DNA of 64,000 nucleotides. Origin: Aridibaculum aurantiacum (GTDB lineage: Bacteria; Bacteroidota; Bacteroidia; Chitinophagales; Chitinophagaceae). The stretch is from positions 248,001 through 312,000 of the forward strand of contig NZ_JAFEWC010000001.1 in assembly GCF_017355875.1 (NCBI RefSeq). The letters are read 5' to 3'. The position numbers and the translations under genes are program-made. How positions within the stretch are numbered: the first letter of the stretch is position 1; each line of letters opens with the position of its first letter. The notes below the pieces were generated by a model, which was given only the letters and a program-made list of their open reading frames with translations, was not told the DNA's origin and did no database searches. This document shows, piece by piece, positions 50,263-59,323 of this stretch.

Positions 50263-52122
50263 ATGTGTGGAATTGCCGGAATAGTATCATTGGATAACAG
50301 CCTTGTGAACAAGCAAAGGCTGCAGCAAATGACAGATGCTATTGCTCATCGTGGCCCTGAAGGTGAAGGTTTTTGGATAAGCAGCAACGGTAGGGTAGGC
50401 TTTGGTCACAGGCGTCTTTCCATCATAGATCTTTCTGAAGCAGGTGCACAACCCATGCATTACATGGAGCGCTATACCATTACCTACAATGGAGAAATAT
50501 ATAATTACCTGGAGGTAAAACAAGCGCTGGAAAAGCAAGGCTATCATTTCAAATCTTCTTGCGATACAGAAGTGATACTCGCAGCATATGCTTGCTACGG
50601 TAAAAACTGCCTGCAGCATTTTGATGGCATGTTTGCCTTTGCCATTTGGGACGAATTGGAACAAAAACTTTTCTGTGCTCGTGATCGTTTTGGCGAAAAG
50701 CCTTTTTATCTTTTTACCGATCAAACACAACTAGTTTTTGCCAGCGAAATAAAAGCTTTGCATGCAGCCGGTATTGGAAAAGCCATCAACAATAGCATGT
50801 TGCTCAACTATCTTACCATCGGCTTTACCAGCGATCCTTCTGATCCCTCTGCTACTTTTTTTAATGATATAAAAAAACTGCCCGCAGCGCATTGCATGGA
50901 GATTGACGTAAAGCAACAGCAGTTGCACATACATCAATGGCAATATTGGGATATAGATAAGGAGGCGCAACTGGAACTAAAAGAAGAAGAATATATCGAC
51001 CGGTTTGCACAACTATTTGAAACATCTATTCAGCGGCGGCTGCGAAGTGATGTTGCTATAGGATCAAGTTTAAGTGGCGGCCTCGATAGTTCGTCTATTG
51101 TAGCTGTCATCAATAATATCATTGGTGATGCTACCAGGCAAAAAACTTTTTCTGCAGTATTTCCAGGTTTTGAAAAAGATGAAAGCCTTTACATCAACAA
51201 GGTAGTGCAGCAGTTCAAGGTGGATAATTACACTGTTACTCCAACGGCTTTAGGTTTTGCTGATGATTTTCAAAAGCTGGTGCATCACCAGGATGAACCT
51301 TTTCAGTCATCCAGTATTTACGCGCAGTACAAAGTGTACGAACTGGCAAAGCAACATGATGTAACGGTGATACTGGATGGCCAGGGTGCAGATGAAATAC
51401 TAGCTGGTTACAACAAATATTATCATTGGTATTGGCAGGAGCTGGTACGGAAGGAAGACTGGAAAAAAGCGAAGCATGAACAAAAAGCAGCAGCCAATAA
51501 TGGAGTGCGTGCAGAATGGTCGTGGAAGAATTACGTGGCTGCATATATGCCCACTTTAACTGCGCGGCAACTGGAGAAAAAAGCGAATGCACAACAAGCC
51601 AGCCTGGAGTTTATGCACCAGGATTTCATTGAACAATATCGAGATAAAAGTTCTGTTCAAAAGCCGGTAGTTGAGAAGCTGAATGATATACTTTACTTCA
51701 ATACAATGCAGCAAGGGCTGGAGGAACTGCTGCGGTATGCTGATCGTAATTCTATGGCGCATTCACGTGAAGTGAGGCTGCCTTTCCTTAACCACGAGCT
51801 GGTGCAGTTTGTATTCTCTGCTCCATCTTCAATGAAGATCAACAAAGGCTTTACCAAATACTTGCTGCGGTTGGTGATGGATACTGTTTTGCCGCAGCCT
51901 ATTGTATGGCGTAAGGATAAAGTAGGTTATGAGCCACCACAGCAACAATGGATGCAACAACAACCTGTAGTAGATATAATTATGCAAAGCCGCGAAAAAC
52001 TGGTACAGCAGGGAGTGCTTGATAAACGTGTACTGCATGAACCCATCCGTGCACATGCCGCCCACGATGCGGGTAATTTTGATTGGCGTTATCTTTCTGC
52101 GGCCACTGCATTACTGCCATAG
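50263..52122 (+). CDS. asnB: Asparagine synthetase (glutamine-hydrolysing)
   Basis: 619 residues. The N-terminal glutaminase begins MCGIAGIVS with the nucleophile Cys2 and continues AIAHRGPEGEGFW, RLSIIDLSEAGAQPM and ITYNGEIYNYLE. The C-terminal synthetase has the PP-loop SSLSGGLDSSS near residue 268, EPFQSSSIYAQYKVYELAK, GQGADEILAGYNKYYHW, and MAHSREVRLPFLNHELV. It makes asparagine from aspartate using glutamine and ATP, or a related amidation. Possible promoter TTTG (50218-50221) and TATCTTTT (50242) with good spacing. Confidence 0.95.
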   Translation: MCGIAGIVSLDNSLVNKQRLQQMTDAIAHRGPEGEGFWISSNGRVGFGHRRLSIIDLSEAGAQPMHYMERYTITYNGEIYNYLEVKQALEKQGYHFKSSCDTEVILAAYACYGKNCLQHFDGMFAFAIWDELEQKLFCARDRFGEKPFYLFTDQTQLVFASEIKALHAAGIGKAINNSMLLNYLTIGFTSDPSDPSATFFNDIKKLPAAHCMEIDVKQQQLHIHQWQYWDIDKEAQLELKEEEYIDRFAQLFETSIQRRLRSDVAIGSSLSGGLDSSSIVAVINNIIGDATRQKTFSAVFPGFEKDESLYINKVVQQFKVDNYTVTPTALGFADDFQKLVHHQDEPFQSSSIYAQYKVYELAKQHDVTVILDGQGADEILAGYNKYYHWYWQELVRKEDWKKAKHEQKAAANNGVRAEWSWKNYVAAYMPTLTARQLEKKANAQQASLEFMHQDFIEQYRDKSSVQKPVVEKLNDILYFNTMQQGLEELLRYADRNSMAHSREVRLPFLNHELVQFVFSAPSSMKINKGFTKYLLRLVMDTVLPQPIVWRKDKVGYEPPQQQWMQQQPVVDIIMQSREKLVQQGVLDKRVLHEPIRAHAAHDAGNFDWRYLSAATALLP

Positions 52123-52218
52123 TTGTTGCTCCATGCAATAAGCCTTAACAGAAGCTGTAGCTGTATTAGGAAAATTCCCTTCATCTTTGCAAACATTCAT
52201 TTAATCAACTATAGAAAC

Positions 52219-53358
52219 ATGAAGCTTGCAACGAAATTTATACATGCGGGTGTAGAACCCGATCCTTCCACAGGCGCTATTATGACGCCTATCTATCAAA
52301 CATCTACCTATGTGCAGGCGGCGCCTGGCCAGCACAAAGGATATGAATATGCACGTTCTCAAAATCCTACAAGGAAAGCACTTGAAGATGCACTTGCCGT
52401 AATAGAAAATGGAAAGTACGGCCTTAGCTTTAGCAGTGGTGTGGCAGCAACGGATGCAGTTATTAAACTTCTTGCACCGGGTGATGAAGTGATTGCAGCA
52501 AGTGATATGTATGGCGGCACTTACCGCTTATTCACTAAAGTGTTTGAGAAGTTCGGCATCAAGTTTCATTATGTAGATATGGGCAATGCTGAGAACATCC
52601 GTCCACTCATCAACGAGAACACCAAGCTGATCTGGACAGAGACTCCTACCAACCCGCTGATGAATATCACAGATATAGCAGCACTTTCTGCTATTGCTAA
52701 AGAGCATAAGCTGCTGCTGGTGGTGGATAATACATTCGCGACGCCTTACCTGCAAAACCCGCTGGACTTGGGTGCTGATATCGTGATGCATTCGGCTACG
52801 AAATACCTCGGTGGTCATAGCGATGTTATTCATGGTTGTTTGATCATGAACGACGACAACTTAAAAGACCAGCTATACTTCATCCAGAAGAGCTGTGGTG
52901 CTGTGCCTGGACCACAGGATTGTTTCCTGATGCTGCGTGGTATAAAGACACTGCATGTGCGTATGCAGCGCCATTGCGAGAACGGTGAGAAGATCGCTCA
53001 CTTCCTGCGCAATCATCCTAAAGTTGGTAAGGTTTACTGGTGTGGTTTTGAAGATCATCCAGGTTACGCAGTAGCCAGCAAACAAATGCGTGGCTTCGGC
53101 GGTATGATGAGCTTTACATTGAAAGATGACAGCACGGAAGCAGCTAACAAACTGCTTTCTTCTACCAAAGTATTTGCATTGGCAGAGAGTCTTGGTGGTG
53201 TAGAGTCGTTGATCAATCATCCTGCTTCTATGACGCATGCTTCCATACCTCGTGAAGAAAGGATCAAGAACGGCCTATTGGATTCACTTATTCGCCTTAG
53301 CGTAGGTATAGAAGATGTGGATGATTTGATTGAAGATCTGAACCAGGCAATTGGCTAA
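52219..53358 (+). CDS. Trans-sulfuration PLP enzyme (cystathionine gamma-synthase/lyase family)
   Basis: 379 residues from the ATG at 52219; earlier codons of the frame follow directly on asnB and lack family similarity. Family signatures: KFIHAGVEPDPSTGAIMTPI, GYEYARSQNPTRKALE, FSSGVAATDAV, and the PLP lysine K195 in HSATKYLGGHSDVIHG, followed by SLGGVESLINHPASMTHAS. It could be a cystathionine gamma-synthase, gamma-lyase or beta-lyase; the sequence by eye does not settle this. A near-consensus -7 box (CATCTTTG, 52182-52189) precedes it. Confidence 0.92.
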   Translation: MKLATKFIHAGVEPDPSTGAIMTPIYQTSTYVQAAPGQHKGYEYARSQNPTRKALEDALAVIENGKYGLSFSSGVAATDAVIKLLAPGDEVIAASDMYGGTYRLFTKVFEKFGIKFHYVDMGNAENIRPLINENTKLIWTETPTNPLMNITDIAALSAIAKEHKLLLVVDNTFATPYLQNPLDLGADIVMHSATKYLGGHSDVIHGCLIMNDDNLKDQLYFIQKSCGAVPGPQDCFLMLRGIKTLHVRMQRHCENGEKIAHFLRNHPKVGKVYWCGFEDHPGYAVASKQMRGFGGMMSFTLKDDSTEAANKLLSSTKVFALAESLGGVESLINHPASMTHASIPREERIKNGLLDSLIRLSVGIEDVDDLIEDLNQAIG

Positions 53359-53377
53359 TACCTATTTAAATTTTTCG

Positions 53378-53411
53378 AAAGCCCCGTTGCAATTTGCTCC
53401 GGGGCTTTTTT
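53378..53411 (+). terminator. Rho-independent terminator after the trans-sulfuration gene
   Basis: AAAGCCCCG (53378-53386) pairs with CGGGGCTTT (53400-53408), followed by a T run. Confidence 0.92.
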
Positions 53412-53424
53412 ATGTTTTAGCTTT

Positions 53425-53511
53425 TTGTTTTTGGCAGAAAAAATCTCATTTTACTGCGTATCAAAAGAGGAAATCACACACAATCACAGGTATAAAAATG
53501 CCTGTGTTTTT
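53425..53511 (+). ncRNA. Candidate small RNA, weak
   Basis: Just beyond the terminator there is TAGCTTTT (a one-mismatch -7 box near 53417), a GCAG-A-AAAA/TTTT-A-CTGC hairpin (53434-53457), and a CACAGG/CCTGTG hairpin with a T5 tail (53485-53511). No gene is present. This could be a small RNA of about 90 nt. The remainder of the gap to the next gene (53512-53743) shows nothing I can name beyond its presumed promoter. Confidence 0.3.
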
Positions 53512-53743
53512 CTAGCAGCTTTATCGTTTTTCTTCACTCACACATTCATGTGGTTTGGGCATATTTCCCAGTTTTTGCTGGTGCGTTTATCAGCTTAAAA
53601 GGTTCATTCACACCAAGATATCAGCCTTTCGTCCTGTATCGTATCAAATGAACTATTTGATTGAACCAGCTTTGCAATATAGAAGCAAGAGCAGATTGAA
53701 CTTGCTTTCTTCTCTTTTAAAAACATAAAAAAACAACGATAAG

Positions 53744-54394
53744 ATGAGAACGATCATTCTGCTGCTCACAGCAGCAATTGTACTGCAAAGCTGTGGTAAG
53801 GAATCAATACGAGGAAGTGGTCCTACCATAACTGAAACCAGGGTTTTACCTGCCTTTACCAATGTGCGTGTAGAGGGTAGTGGTAAGGCAACTATCACCC
53901 AGGGAGCAACACAAGAAGTGATAGTAAGCGGCTATCAAAACCTGGTGCCAATCTATGAAACGCGTGTTGTAAATGGTACTCTGATCCTGAAGTTTAGTAA
54001 CGACTACATAAACATTCGCAACAGCAATATAGATGTAGCTATTACAATTCCTACCGTTTCAGGAGCAAGCATCAATGGAAGTGGCAGGATATGGTTGAAA
54101 GGCCTAATTGGTACTACGCTCAATGTGGACATCAATGGTTCAGGTGATGTGTATACTGAGAACAGCATTTATAACGATGCACACTACAAGGTGAATGGAT
54201 CTGGTACCATCCACGCACAAAATATACAAGCGCAAAATGCTTCAGCAACCATCAGTGGCTCGGGCACCATCAACCTGCTATGTGTTCAGAAGCTGGTGGC
54301 GAATATTGCTGGTTCTGGCGACATTTACTACTGGGGCAATCCTGCCCAAATAGAAACATCTATCAGTGGTAGTGGAAAAGTAAGAAGGCGCTAA
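53744..54394 (+). CDS. GIN-domain (DUF2807) lipoprotein
   Basis: 216 residues. Lipoprotein signal MRTIILLLTAAIVLQSC. The mature part is a right-handed beta-helix-like GIN (PF10988) domain in which the tripeptide GSG recurs on successive turns (VEGSGKAT, INGSGRIW, INGSGDVYT, VNGSGTIH, ISGSGTIN, IAGSGDIYY, ISGSGKV). Family members are Bacteroidota surface or periplasmic proteins resembling adhesin heads; function unknown. Confidence 0.9.
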   Translation: MRTIILLLTAAIVLQSCGKESIRGSGPTITETRVLPAFTNVRVEGSGKATITQGATQEVIVSGYQNLVPIYETRVVNGTLILKFSNDYINIRNSNIDVAITIPTVSGASINGSGRIWLKGLIGTTLNVDINGSGDVYTENSIYNDAHYKVNGSGTIHAQNIQAQNASATISGSGTINLLCVQKLVANIAGSGDIYYWGNPAQIETSISGSGKVRRR

Positions 54395-54441
54395 GATCTT
54401 CAACAACAGTACAGTTGTTGGTTTGGGTGACGGTTGATTTC

Positions 54442-54476
54442 AAAGGGTCCTGCTATTGCGGGGCCTTTTGTTTTTT
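54442..54476 (+). terminator. Terminator after the GIN-domain gene
   Basis: AAAGGGTCC (54442-54450) pairs imperfectly with GGGGCCTTT (54460-54468), followed by TGTTTTTT. Confidence 0.6.
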
Positions 54477-54526
54477 GATTAGTGTTATAAGCAGTATCAT
54501 TTTTAAACTATCACGCTTCTTTTGTT

Positions 54527-55339
54527 ATGCTCAGCTGCACGTGCGGTATCATCCTTACATTTGCAGCCGTGCCAGGCGATCTAATAACATTCTTCGACAA
54601 CAAGGTAAAAGAGTACAACCAACCTTCTTTCATCAAGGATGATCCTATAAGCATACCACACCAGTTTAATAGAAAACAAGACATAGAAATAGCCGGTTTG
54701 TTTGCTGCCATTTTTGCGTGGGGCAACCGCACCATCATCATCAATAAAACTAAGGACCTGCTTCAGCGCATGGACAATGCGCCTTATGATTTTGTAAAAG
54801 ATCATAAGCAAACGGATCTGAAGAACTTGCTTGGTTTCAAGCACCGCACTTTCAACGATACTGACTTGCTGTACTTTGTTCATTTTCTGAACCACCACTA
54901 CCGGCAGCACAAATCTTTGGAAGATGCTTTTGCACAACACATGACAAAAGAGGACCGGACGGTGGAGAAGGGTATGAATGGTTTCTTCAACTACTTCTTC
55001 TCGTTGGAAGATGCACCCGCACGTACACAAAAGCATATTGCCAGCCCGGAGAAAAACAGCACCTGCAAGAGGCTGAGCATGTACCTGCGTTGGATGGTGC
55101 GCAGCGACAATCATGGTGTAGATTTTGGCATCTGGAAAAAGATAAAGCCTTCGCAATTGATCTGCCCAATAGATGTACACGTAGCCCGTGTAGCTTATCG
55201 TTTCAACCTGCTGAACAGGCGCCAGCTCGATTGGCAGGCCGCTTTAGAACTTACCAACTACCTAAAGAAGCTGGATAAGAATGACCCGGTGAAATACGAT
55301 TTTGCTCTATTTGGCCTGGGTGTGGTAGAAAAGTTCTGA
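54527..55339 (+). CDS. TIGR02757 family (DUF2400) protein
   Basis: 270 residues. Family stretch DPISIPHQFNRKQDIEIAGLFAAIFAWGNR near residue 40, NFNDTDLLYFVHFLN-like FKHRTFNDTDLLYFVHFLN near 103, CKRLSMYLRWMVRSDNHGVDFGIWK near 182, and CPIDVHVARVAYRFNLL near 213, resembling a helix-hairpin-helix DNA glycosylase fold. The exact role is not established. The first few codons up to a GTG (54569) may not be translated. Confidence 0.85.
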   Translation: MLSCTCGIILTFAAVPGDLITFFDNKVKEYNQPSFIKDDPISIPHQFNRKQDIEIAGLFAAIFAWGNRTIIINKTKDLLQRMDNAPYDFVKDHKQTDLKNLLGFKHRTFNDTDLLYFVHFLNHHYRQHKSLEDAFAQHMTKEDRTVEKGMNGFFNYFFSLEDAPARTQKHIASPEKNSTCKRLSMYLRWMVRSDNHGVDFGIWKKIKPSQLICPIDVHVARVAYRFNLLNRRQLDWQAALELTNYLKKLDKNDPVKYDFALFGLGVVEKF

Positions 55340-55393
55340 CACCCTACTTTACCAATTGTACCAGCTATAACTAACACCTAAACATTATCCATC

Positions 55394-55639
55394 ATGAGCA
55401 ACTGGAGAGATAAGTACAACAGCCTAAGCGACCGCCGCAAGCTACTGGTAAACTTCCTGCTGCAATGGTTATACTGGATGCTGGCGTGGTGGCTTTATAA
55501 GTGGGTGTGGCCTGACAAGGATGAACCGCTTACACTTTTTAACCTGCTGTTCTATGCCACATGGATGGCTTTTTGGATGACGATCGTTTTTAACTGGAAA
55601 AAGGTTAGGCAGTTGTTTAAAAAGAAACCAAATGAATAA
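55394..55639 (+). CDS. Small two-helix membrane protein, hypothetical
   Basis: 81 residues with two hydrophobic helices (LLVNFLLQWLYWMLAWWLYKWVW and LFNLLFYATWMAFWMTIVF) rich in Trp, and basic ends (SLSDRRKLL, KKVRQLFKKKPNE). The last codons overlap the start of the next gene by 8 bases, suggesting coupling. No family recognised. Confidence 0.6.
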   Translation: MSNWRDKYNSLSDRRKLLVNFLLQWLYWMLAWWLYKWVWPDKDEPLTLFNLLFYATWMAFWMTIVFNWKKVRQLFKKKPNE

Positions 55640-55955
55640 CGAGGCACAGCAGGTAAGCCAGGAACTGGAGAAGCTTGGTGTAGCATTGCAGCCAACCGTT
55701 TCTTTTGAAGAGTTGCTTGCAAATCTTACTGCTTTCATCAATCACCTTGTTGTACACGATTTTCAGCGGCTCATTTTGCTTCTTTACCGCCTGGATGTAC
55801 CCGAAGAACAACTGCGCTACTACCTGCAGCAAAATAAAGGTGAAGCTGCCGCAGCTACCATTGCTCAAATGATCATCAACAGGCAATTGCAAAAAATAGA
55901 AACGAGGAAGAAGTACAAGGACAACAGGGAGATTCCTGATGATGAAAAATGGTAG
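55632..55955 (+). CDS. Hypothetical cytoplasmic protein
   Basis: 107 residues, soluble and helical, with a Leu-rich middle (FEELLANLTAFINHLVVHDFQRLILLLYRLD) and a basic tail (KKYKDNREIPDDEKW). It starts within the 3' end of the small membrane gene, so the two form a unit. A resemblance to Bacteroidota proteins of this size next to ribosome or membrane genes is possible, but I cannot name it. Confidence 0.55.
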   Translation: MNNEAQQVSQELEKLGVALQPTVSFEELLANLTAFINHLVVHDFQRLILLLYRLDVPEEQLRYYLQQNKGEAAAATIAQMIINRQLQKIETRKKYKDNREIPDDEKW

Positions 55956-55996
55956 AGCGTATACCTTAGCTGCTATGCCAGCACCTGATAATCACT

Positions 55997-56004
55997 TACT
56001 TTTG
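55997..56004 (+). promoter_or_regulatory. Bacteroidota -7 element ahead of the FAH-family gene
   Basis: TACTTTTG matches TAnnTTTG exactly and lies 20 bases before the ATG. No clear -33 partner. Confidence 0.4.
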
Positions 56005-56024
56005 AGCCCAAACTATAAGCGCCT

Positions 56025-57032
56025 ATGAAACTGGTTACTTACCTCCGCGACGGAAATGAACAACTGGCTTGTTATGTAGATGGATATATTTACGATCTTG
56101 ATGTGCTGCACCCGGATCTACCCAACAGCATGAGCGTTTTCCTGCATTATTGGGACGATATGCTGGAGCTGGCACAACGGGCAGAAAAAGCCATTCATGA
56201 TGGACGCATAGGTAAGGAGCGCGGTATACCAGTAGAAGAGCTTCAGTTGTTGGCGCCTATACCTTTTCCTACCAGTTGCCGCGATGGATATGCTTTCCGC
56301 CAGCACGTTGCTGCCGCACGCCGCAATAGAAAGGTTGATATGATCCCGGAGTTTGACCAGTACCCAATCTTTTACTTCACCAACCACCATAGCATACAAG
56401 GCCCCGGCGATGTACAGTGCATGCCTGACCATTTTGAAAAACTAGACTTTGAACTGGAGGCGGCGATCGTCATTTGTAAGCACGGCCGCAATGTACCTGC
56501 TGAAGAAGCAGACAGCTATATCGGGGGCCTAATGATCATGAACGACCTGAGCGCACGCCGCCTGCAAATGGAAGAAATGCTGCTAAACCTCGGGCCTGCA
56601 AAAGGAAAAGATTTTGCTACCGTTATTGGTCCATGGCTGGTAACGCTCGACGAATTGGAGCAATTTGAAATACCTGCCAAAGAAGGTCATGTAGGGAAAA
56701 GCTGGAACCTGAAAATGACGTGTCGCGTAAATGGACAGCAAATTAGCAAAGGCAACCTTGGCGATATGGACTGGACATTTGCAGAGATCATTGAGCGTTG
56801 TTCTTATGGCGCAAATATCTTTCCTGGCGATGTGATTGGCAGCGGTACAGTAGGCACCGGTTGTTTCCTTGAATTGAATGGTACAGGTAAATTGAATGAT
56901 CCAGCTTACCAGGAGCAATGGCTTCAAGAAGGCGACGTGGTAGAGCTGGAGATAGATGGTTTAGGTGTACTTTCCAATACCATGGTTGCTGAAGAAAGTG
57001 ACTTCTCTATCCTTGCCAAAAAGAAGATCTAG
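56025..57032 (+). CDS. Fumarylacetoacetate hydrolase family protein
   Basis: 335 residues. The FAH C-terminal catalytic domain is clear: YPIFYFTNHHSIQGPGDVQC, DFELEAAIVICKHGRNV (metal-binding Glu), GGLMIMNDLSARR, AKGKDFATVIGPWLV, ANIFPGDVIGSGTVGTG, and LQEGDVVELEIDGLGVLSN. The family includes fumarylacetoacetase, acylpyruvases and 2-keto-3-deoxy-sugar-acid hydrolases. Substrate uncertain. It is about 80 bases upstream of the nonulosonate operon and probably not part of it. Confidence 0.9.
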   Translation: MKLVTYLRDGNEQLACYVDGYIYDLDVLHPDLPNSMSVFLHYWDDMLELAQRAEKAIHDGRIGKERGIPVEELQLLAPIPFPTSCRDGYAFRQHVAAARRNRKVDMIPEFDQYPIFYFTNHHSIQGPGDVQCMPDHFEKLDFELEAAIVICKHGRNVPAEEADSYIGGLMIMNDLSARRLQMEEMLLNLGPAKGKDFATVIGPWLVTLDELEQFEIPAKEGHVGKSWNLKMTCRVNGQQISKGNLGDMDWTFAEIIERCSYGANIFPGDVIGSGTVGTGCFLELNGTGKLNDPAYQEQWLQEGDVVELEIDGLGVLSNTMVAEESDFSILAKKKI

Positions 57033-57114
57033 CTATACCACATTGGTGAAGGCTTGTCCTTTCTTTTCTGCTACCAGAGCTTCTGCAATATTTCCCATTT
57101 CTGGACGTTAATGG

Positions 57115-58128
57115 TTGTTTAACCGTACCATGATCATTGCAGAAATAGCGCAGGCACACGATGGCAGCATTGGCATCTTGCATTCATACATAGATGCATT
57201 GGCTGCAACGGGTGTAGATGCAGTTAAATTCCAGACACATATAGCCGAAGCGGAGAGCAGCGAATTCGAAACCTTCCGCATTCCATTTAGCTATGTTGAC
57301 AAAACTCGCTTCGACTATTGGAACCGTATGGAGCTAACGGTAGCGCAATGGAAGGAAGTAAAATCTCATTGTGATTCCGTAGGCCTAAAGTTCATTTCCT
57401 CACCATTTTCCTGCAAAGCCGTAGATGTACTGGAAGAAGCAGGTGTTTCTACATATAAGATTGGCAGTGGCGAAGTAACCAATCACTTGCTGCTGCAGAA
57501 GATTGCTGCTACAGGCAAGCCTGTTATTTTATCCAGCGGCATGAGTACCCTCGAAGATCTTGATGCTGCTATTGATATGCTCCGATCTGCTGCTAGTGTA
57601 GCTGTTCTTCAATGCACTACAGCTTATCCTACTCAACCGCACCAGTGGGGGCTGCAAATAATAAACACATTAAAAAATCGTTATAACATACCTGTCGGCT
57701 TCTCAGATCATAGCGGCGACATCTATGCGTGCATAGCTGCGACAGCACTGGGAGCCGAGATATTGGAATTTCATGCTGTGTTTGATAAACGCATGTTTGG
57801 TCCTGATGCCAAAGCATCCATTGAAATAGATGACATAAAACGGCTGGTGGAAGGAGTAAAGCAGGTAAGGGATTCGCTTAGCGCAGGTATAGAAAAAAAC
57901 GCACAGGCTGAGGGACTAAAAGACCTGAAGCAGCTTTTTGGAAAATCGCTGTCGGTAAATAAACCGCTACCAGAAGGACACATTGTCTCATTTGAAGACC
58001 TGGAAGCTAAAAAGCCGGCAGGTAAAGGAATAGAACCCGCTCATTATAAAAGTATAATAGGAAGACAACTGAAACAGGCAAAGACACAATGGTCGTTTTT
58101 ACAACACGAAGACATTAGCTATGAGTAA
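57115..58128 (+). CDS. neuB: N-acetylneuraminate/legionaminate synthase NeuB
   Basis: 337 residues. NeuB barrel: MIIAEIAQAHDGSIG, DAVKFQTHIAEAESSEF, FISSPFSCKAVDVLEEAGVSTYKIGSGE near residue 95, PVILSSGMSTLEDLD, and PVGFSDHSGD; a C-terminal SAF-type antifreeze-like domain (about 275-337: KSLSVNKPLPEGHIVSFEDLEAKKP...). Condenses phosphoenolpyruvate with an N-acyl-mannosamine-type sugar to a nine-carbon acid. The first codon is a TTG at 57115; an ATG at 57130 is also in frame. Overlaps neuC by 8 bases. Confidence 0.92.
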   Translation: MFNRTMIIAEIAQAHDGSIGILHSYIDALAATGVDAVKFQTHIAEAESSEFETFRIPFSYVDKTRFDYWNRMELTVAQWKEVKSHCDSVGLKFISSPFSCKAVDVLEEAGVSTYKIGSGEVTNHLLLQKIAATGKPVILSSGMSTLEDLDAAIDMLRSAASVAVLQCTTAYPTQPHQWGLQIINTLKNRYNIPVGFSDHSGDIYACIAATALGAEILEFHAVFDKRMFGPDAKASIEIDDIKRLVEGVKQVRDSLSAGIEKNAQAEGLKDLKQLFGKSLSVNKPLPEGHIVSFEDLEAKKPAGKGIEPAHYKSIIGRQLKQAKTQWSFLQHEDISYE

Positions 58129-59323
58129 AAAAAGGAAAGTATGCGTGGTCATCACAGCCCGTCCTAGTTATAGCAGGATAAAAGCTGCTCTTAAAGCTAT
58201 CCAGAAGCATCCTAAGCTGCAACTGCAGGTAGTGCTGGCTGGTCCTGCTTTGCTTAACAAGTACGGCAACATCGAAAACATTCTGCACGATGAAGGACTG
58301 GAGGTGACAGAGCGTGTGTATACCATGCTGGATTGCGAAAACCTTACCTCAATGGCTAAAACTGTAGGTATAGGTGTGGTAGAACTGTCAAACGTCTTCT
58401 TCAAGCTGAAGCCACATATGGTGGTGGTGATTGCTGACAGGTTTGAAACCATTTCTGTTTCTATAGCTGCTGCTTATCAAAATATTCCGCTGGTGCATAT
58501 ACAAGGCGGAGAGATAACAGGTAGTATAGATGAAAAGGTACGCCATGCAAATACCAAGTTTGCTGATATCCACCTGGTGTGCAGCCCTAAGGCACGTAAG
58601 ATCGTGATGAAACTGGGTGAAGATCCGGCCTTTGTTTTTGATACCGGCTGTCCTTCCTTAGACCTGGCTGCTGAGGTGTACGAGAACCCTCAATTAGATT
58701 TTGATCCTTATAAAAAATATGGCGGTGCAGGTGGCAGGCCCGACTATTCTAATGGCTACCTGGTAGTAATGCAGCACCCTGTAACTACCGAATATGGAGA
58801 AAGCCGGATGCAGGTAGAGGAGACGCTGCAGGCAGTGAAAGAACTGGGAAGACCAACTTTTTGGTTTGCTCCCAATGCTGATGCAGGAACAGATGCTGTA
58901 TCAGAAACCATCCGCGATTTTCGCAGCACTTACTCAATTCCACATGTTCACTTTTTCAACAATATGGTTCCTGCAGATTTCCTGCGGTTGGTTATGAATG
59001 CTGAATGTTTGATCGGCAACTCGAGCATGGGCATCCGCGAATGTTCTTTTCTAGGAGTGCCAGTAATAAATATTGGTACCCGCCAGGGAGGTAGAGAAAG
59101 AGGAATGAATGTGGTGGATGTAAACCATGATAAAGATGAAATAGTTGCTGCCGTACAACAATGGATGATTGATGGCAGGCCGGAAAGATCTTTTGTATAC
59201 GGCGATGGCAACTCAGGAACAAAAATGGCAGAAGTGCTGGCAACCGTTCCACTTCGCCACTCAAAAAAATTACATTACCACGATGAAGAACCTGTGCATT
59301 ATTCCGGCGCGGTCGGGGTCTAA
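58121..59323 (+). CDS. neuC: UDP-N-acetylglucosamine 2-epimerase (hydrolysing), NeuC-type
   Basis: 400 residues of the GT-B-fold epimerase family. KVCVVITARPSYSRIKAAL start, GIGVVELSNVFFKLKPHMVVVIADRFET near residue 85, HIQGGEITGSIDEKVRHANTKFADIHL near 125, MQHPVTTEYGES, and MNAECLIGNSSMGIRECSFLGVPVINIGTRQGGRERG near 290. It makes free N-acetylmannosamine (or a LegG-type reaction on a diaminated sugar) for the synthase. Overlaps both neighbours in the operon. Confidence 0.92.
   Translation: MSKKRKVCVVITARPSYSRIKAALKAIQKHPKLQLQVVLAGPALLNKYGNIENILHDEGLEVTERVYTMLDCENLTSMAKTVGIGVVELSNVFFKLKPHMVVVIADRFETISVSIAAAYQNIPLVHIQGGEITGSIDEKVRHANTKFADIHLVCSPKARKIVMKLGEDPAFVFDTGCPSLDLAAEVYENPQLDFDPYKKYGGAGGRPDYSNGYLVVMQHPVTTEYGESRMQVEETLQAVKELGRPTFWFAPNADAGTDAVSETIRDFRSTYSIPHVHFFNNMVPADFLRLVMNAECLIGNSSMGIRECSFLGVPVINIGTRQGGRERGMNVVDVNHDKDEIVAAVQQWMIDGRPERSFVYGDGNSGTKMAEVLATVPLRHSKKLHYHDEEPVHYSGAVGV

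Noticed and set aside
54581-55180. 199-residue minus-strand frame opposite the TIGR02757 gene
   Set aside because: Antisense shadow without recognisable features.
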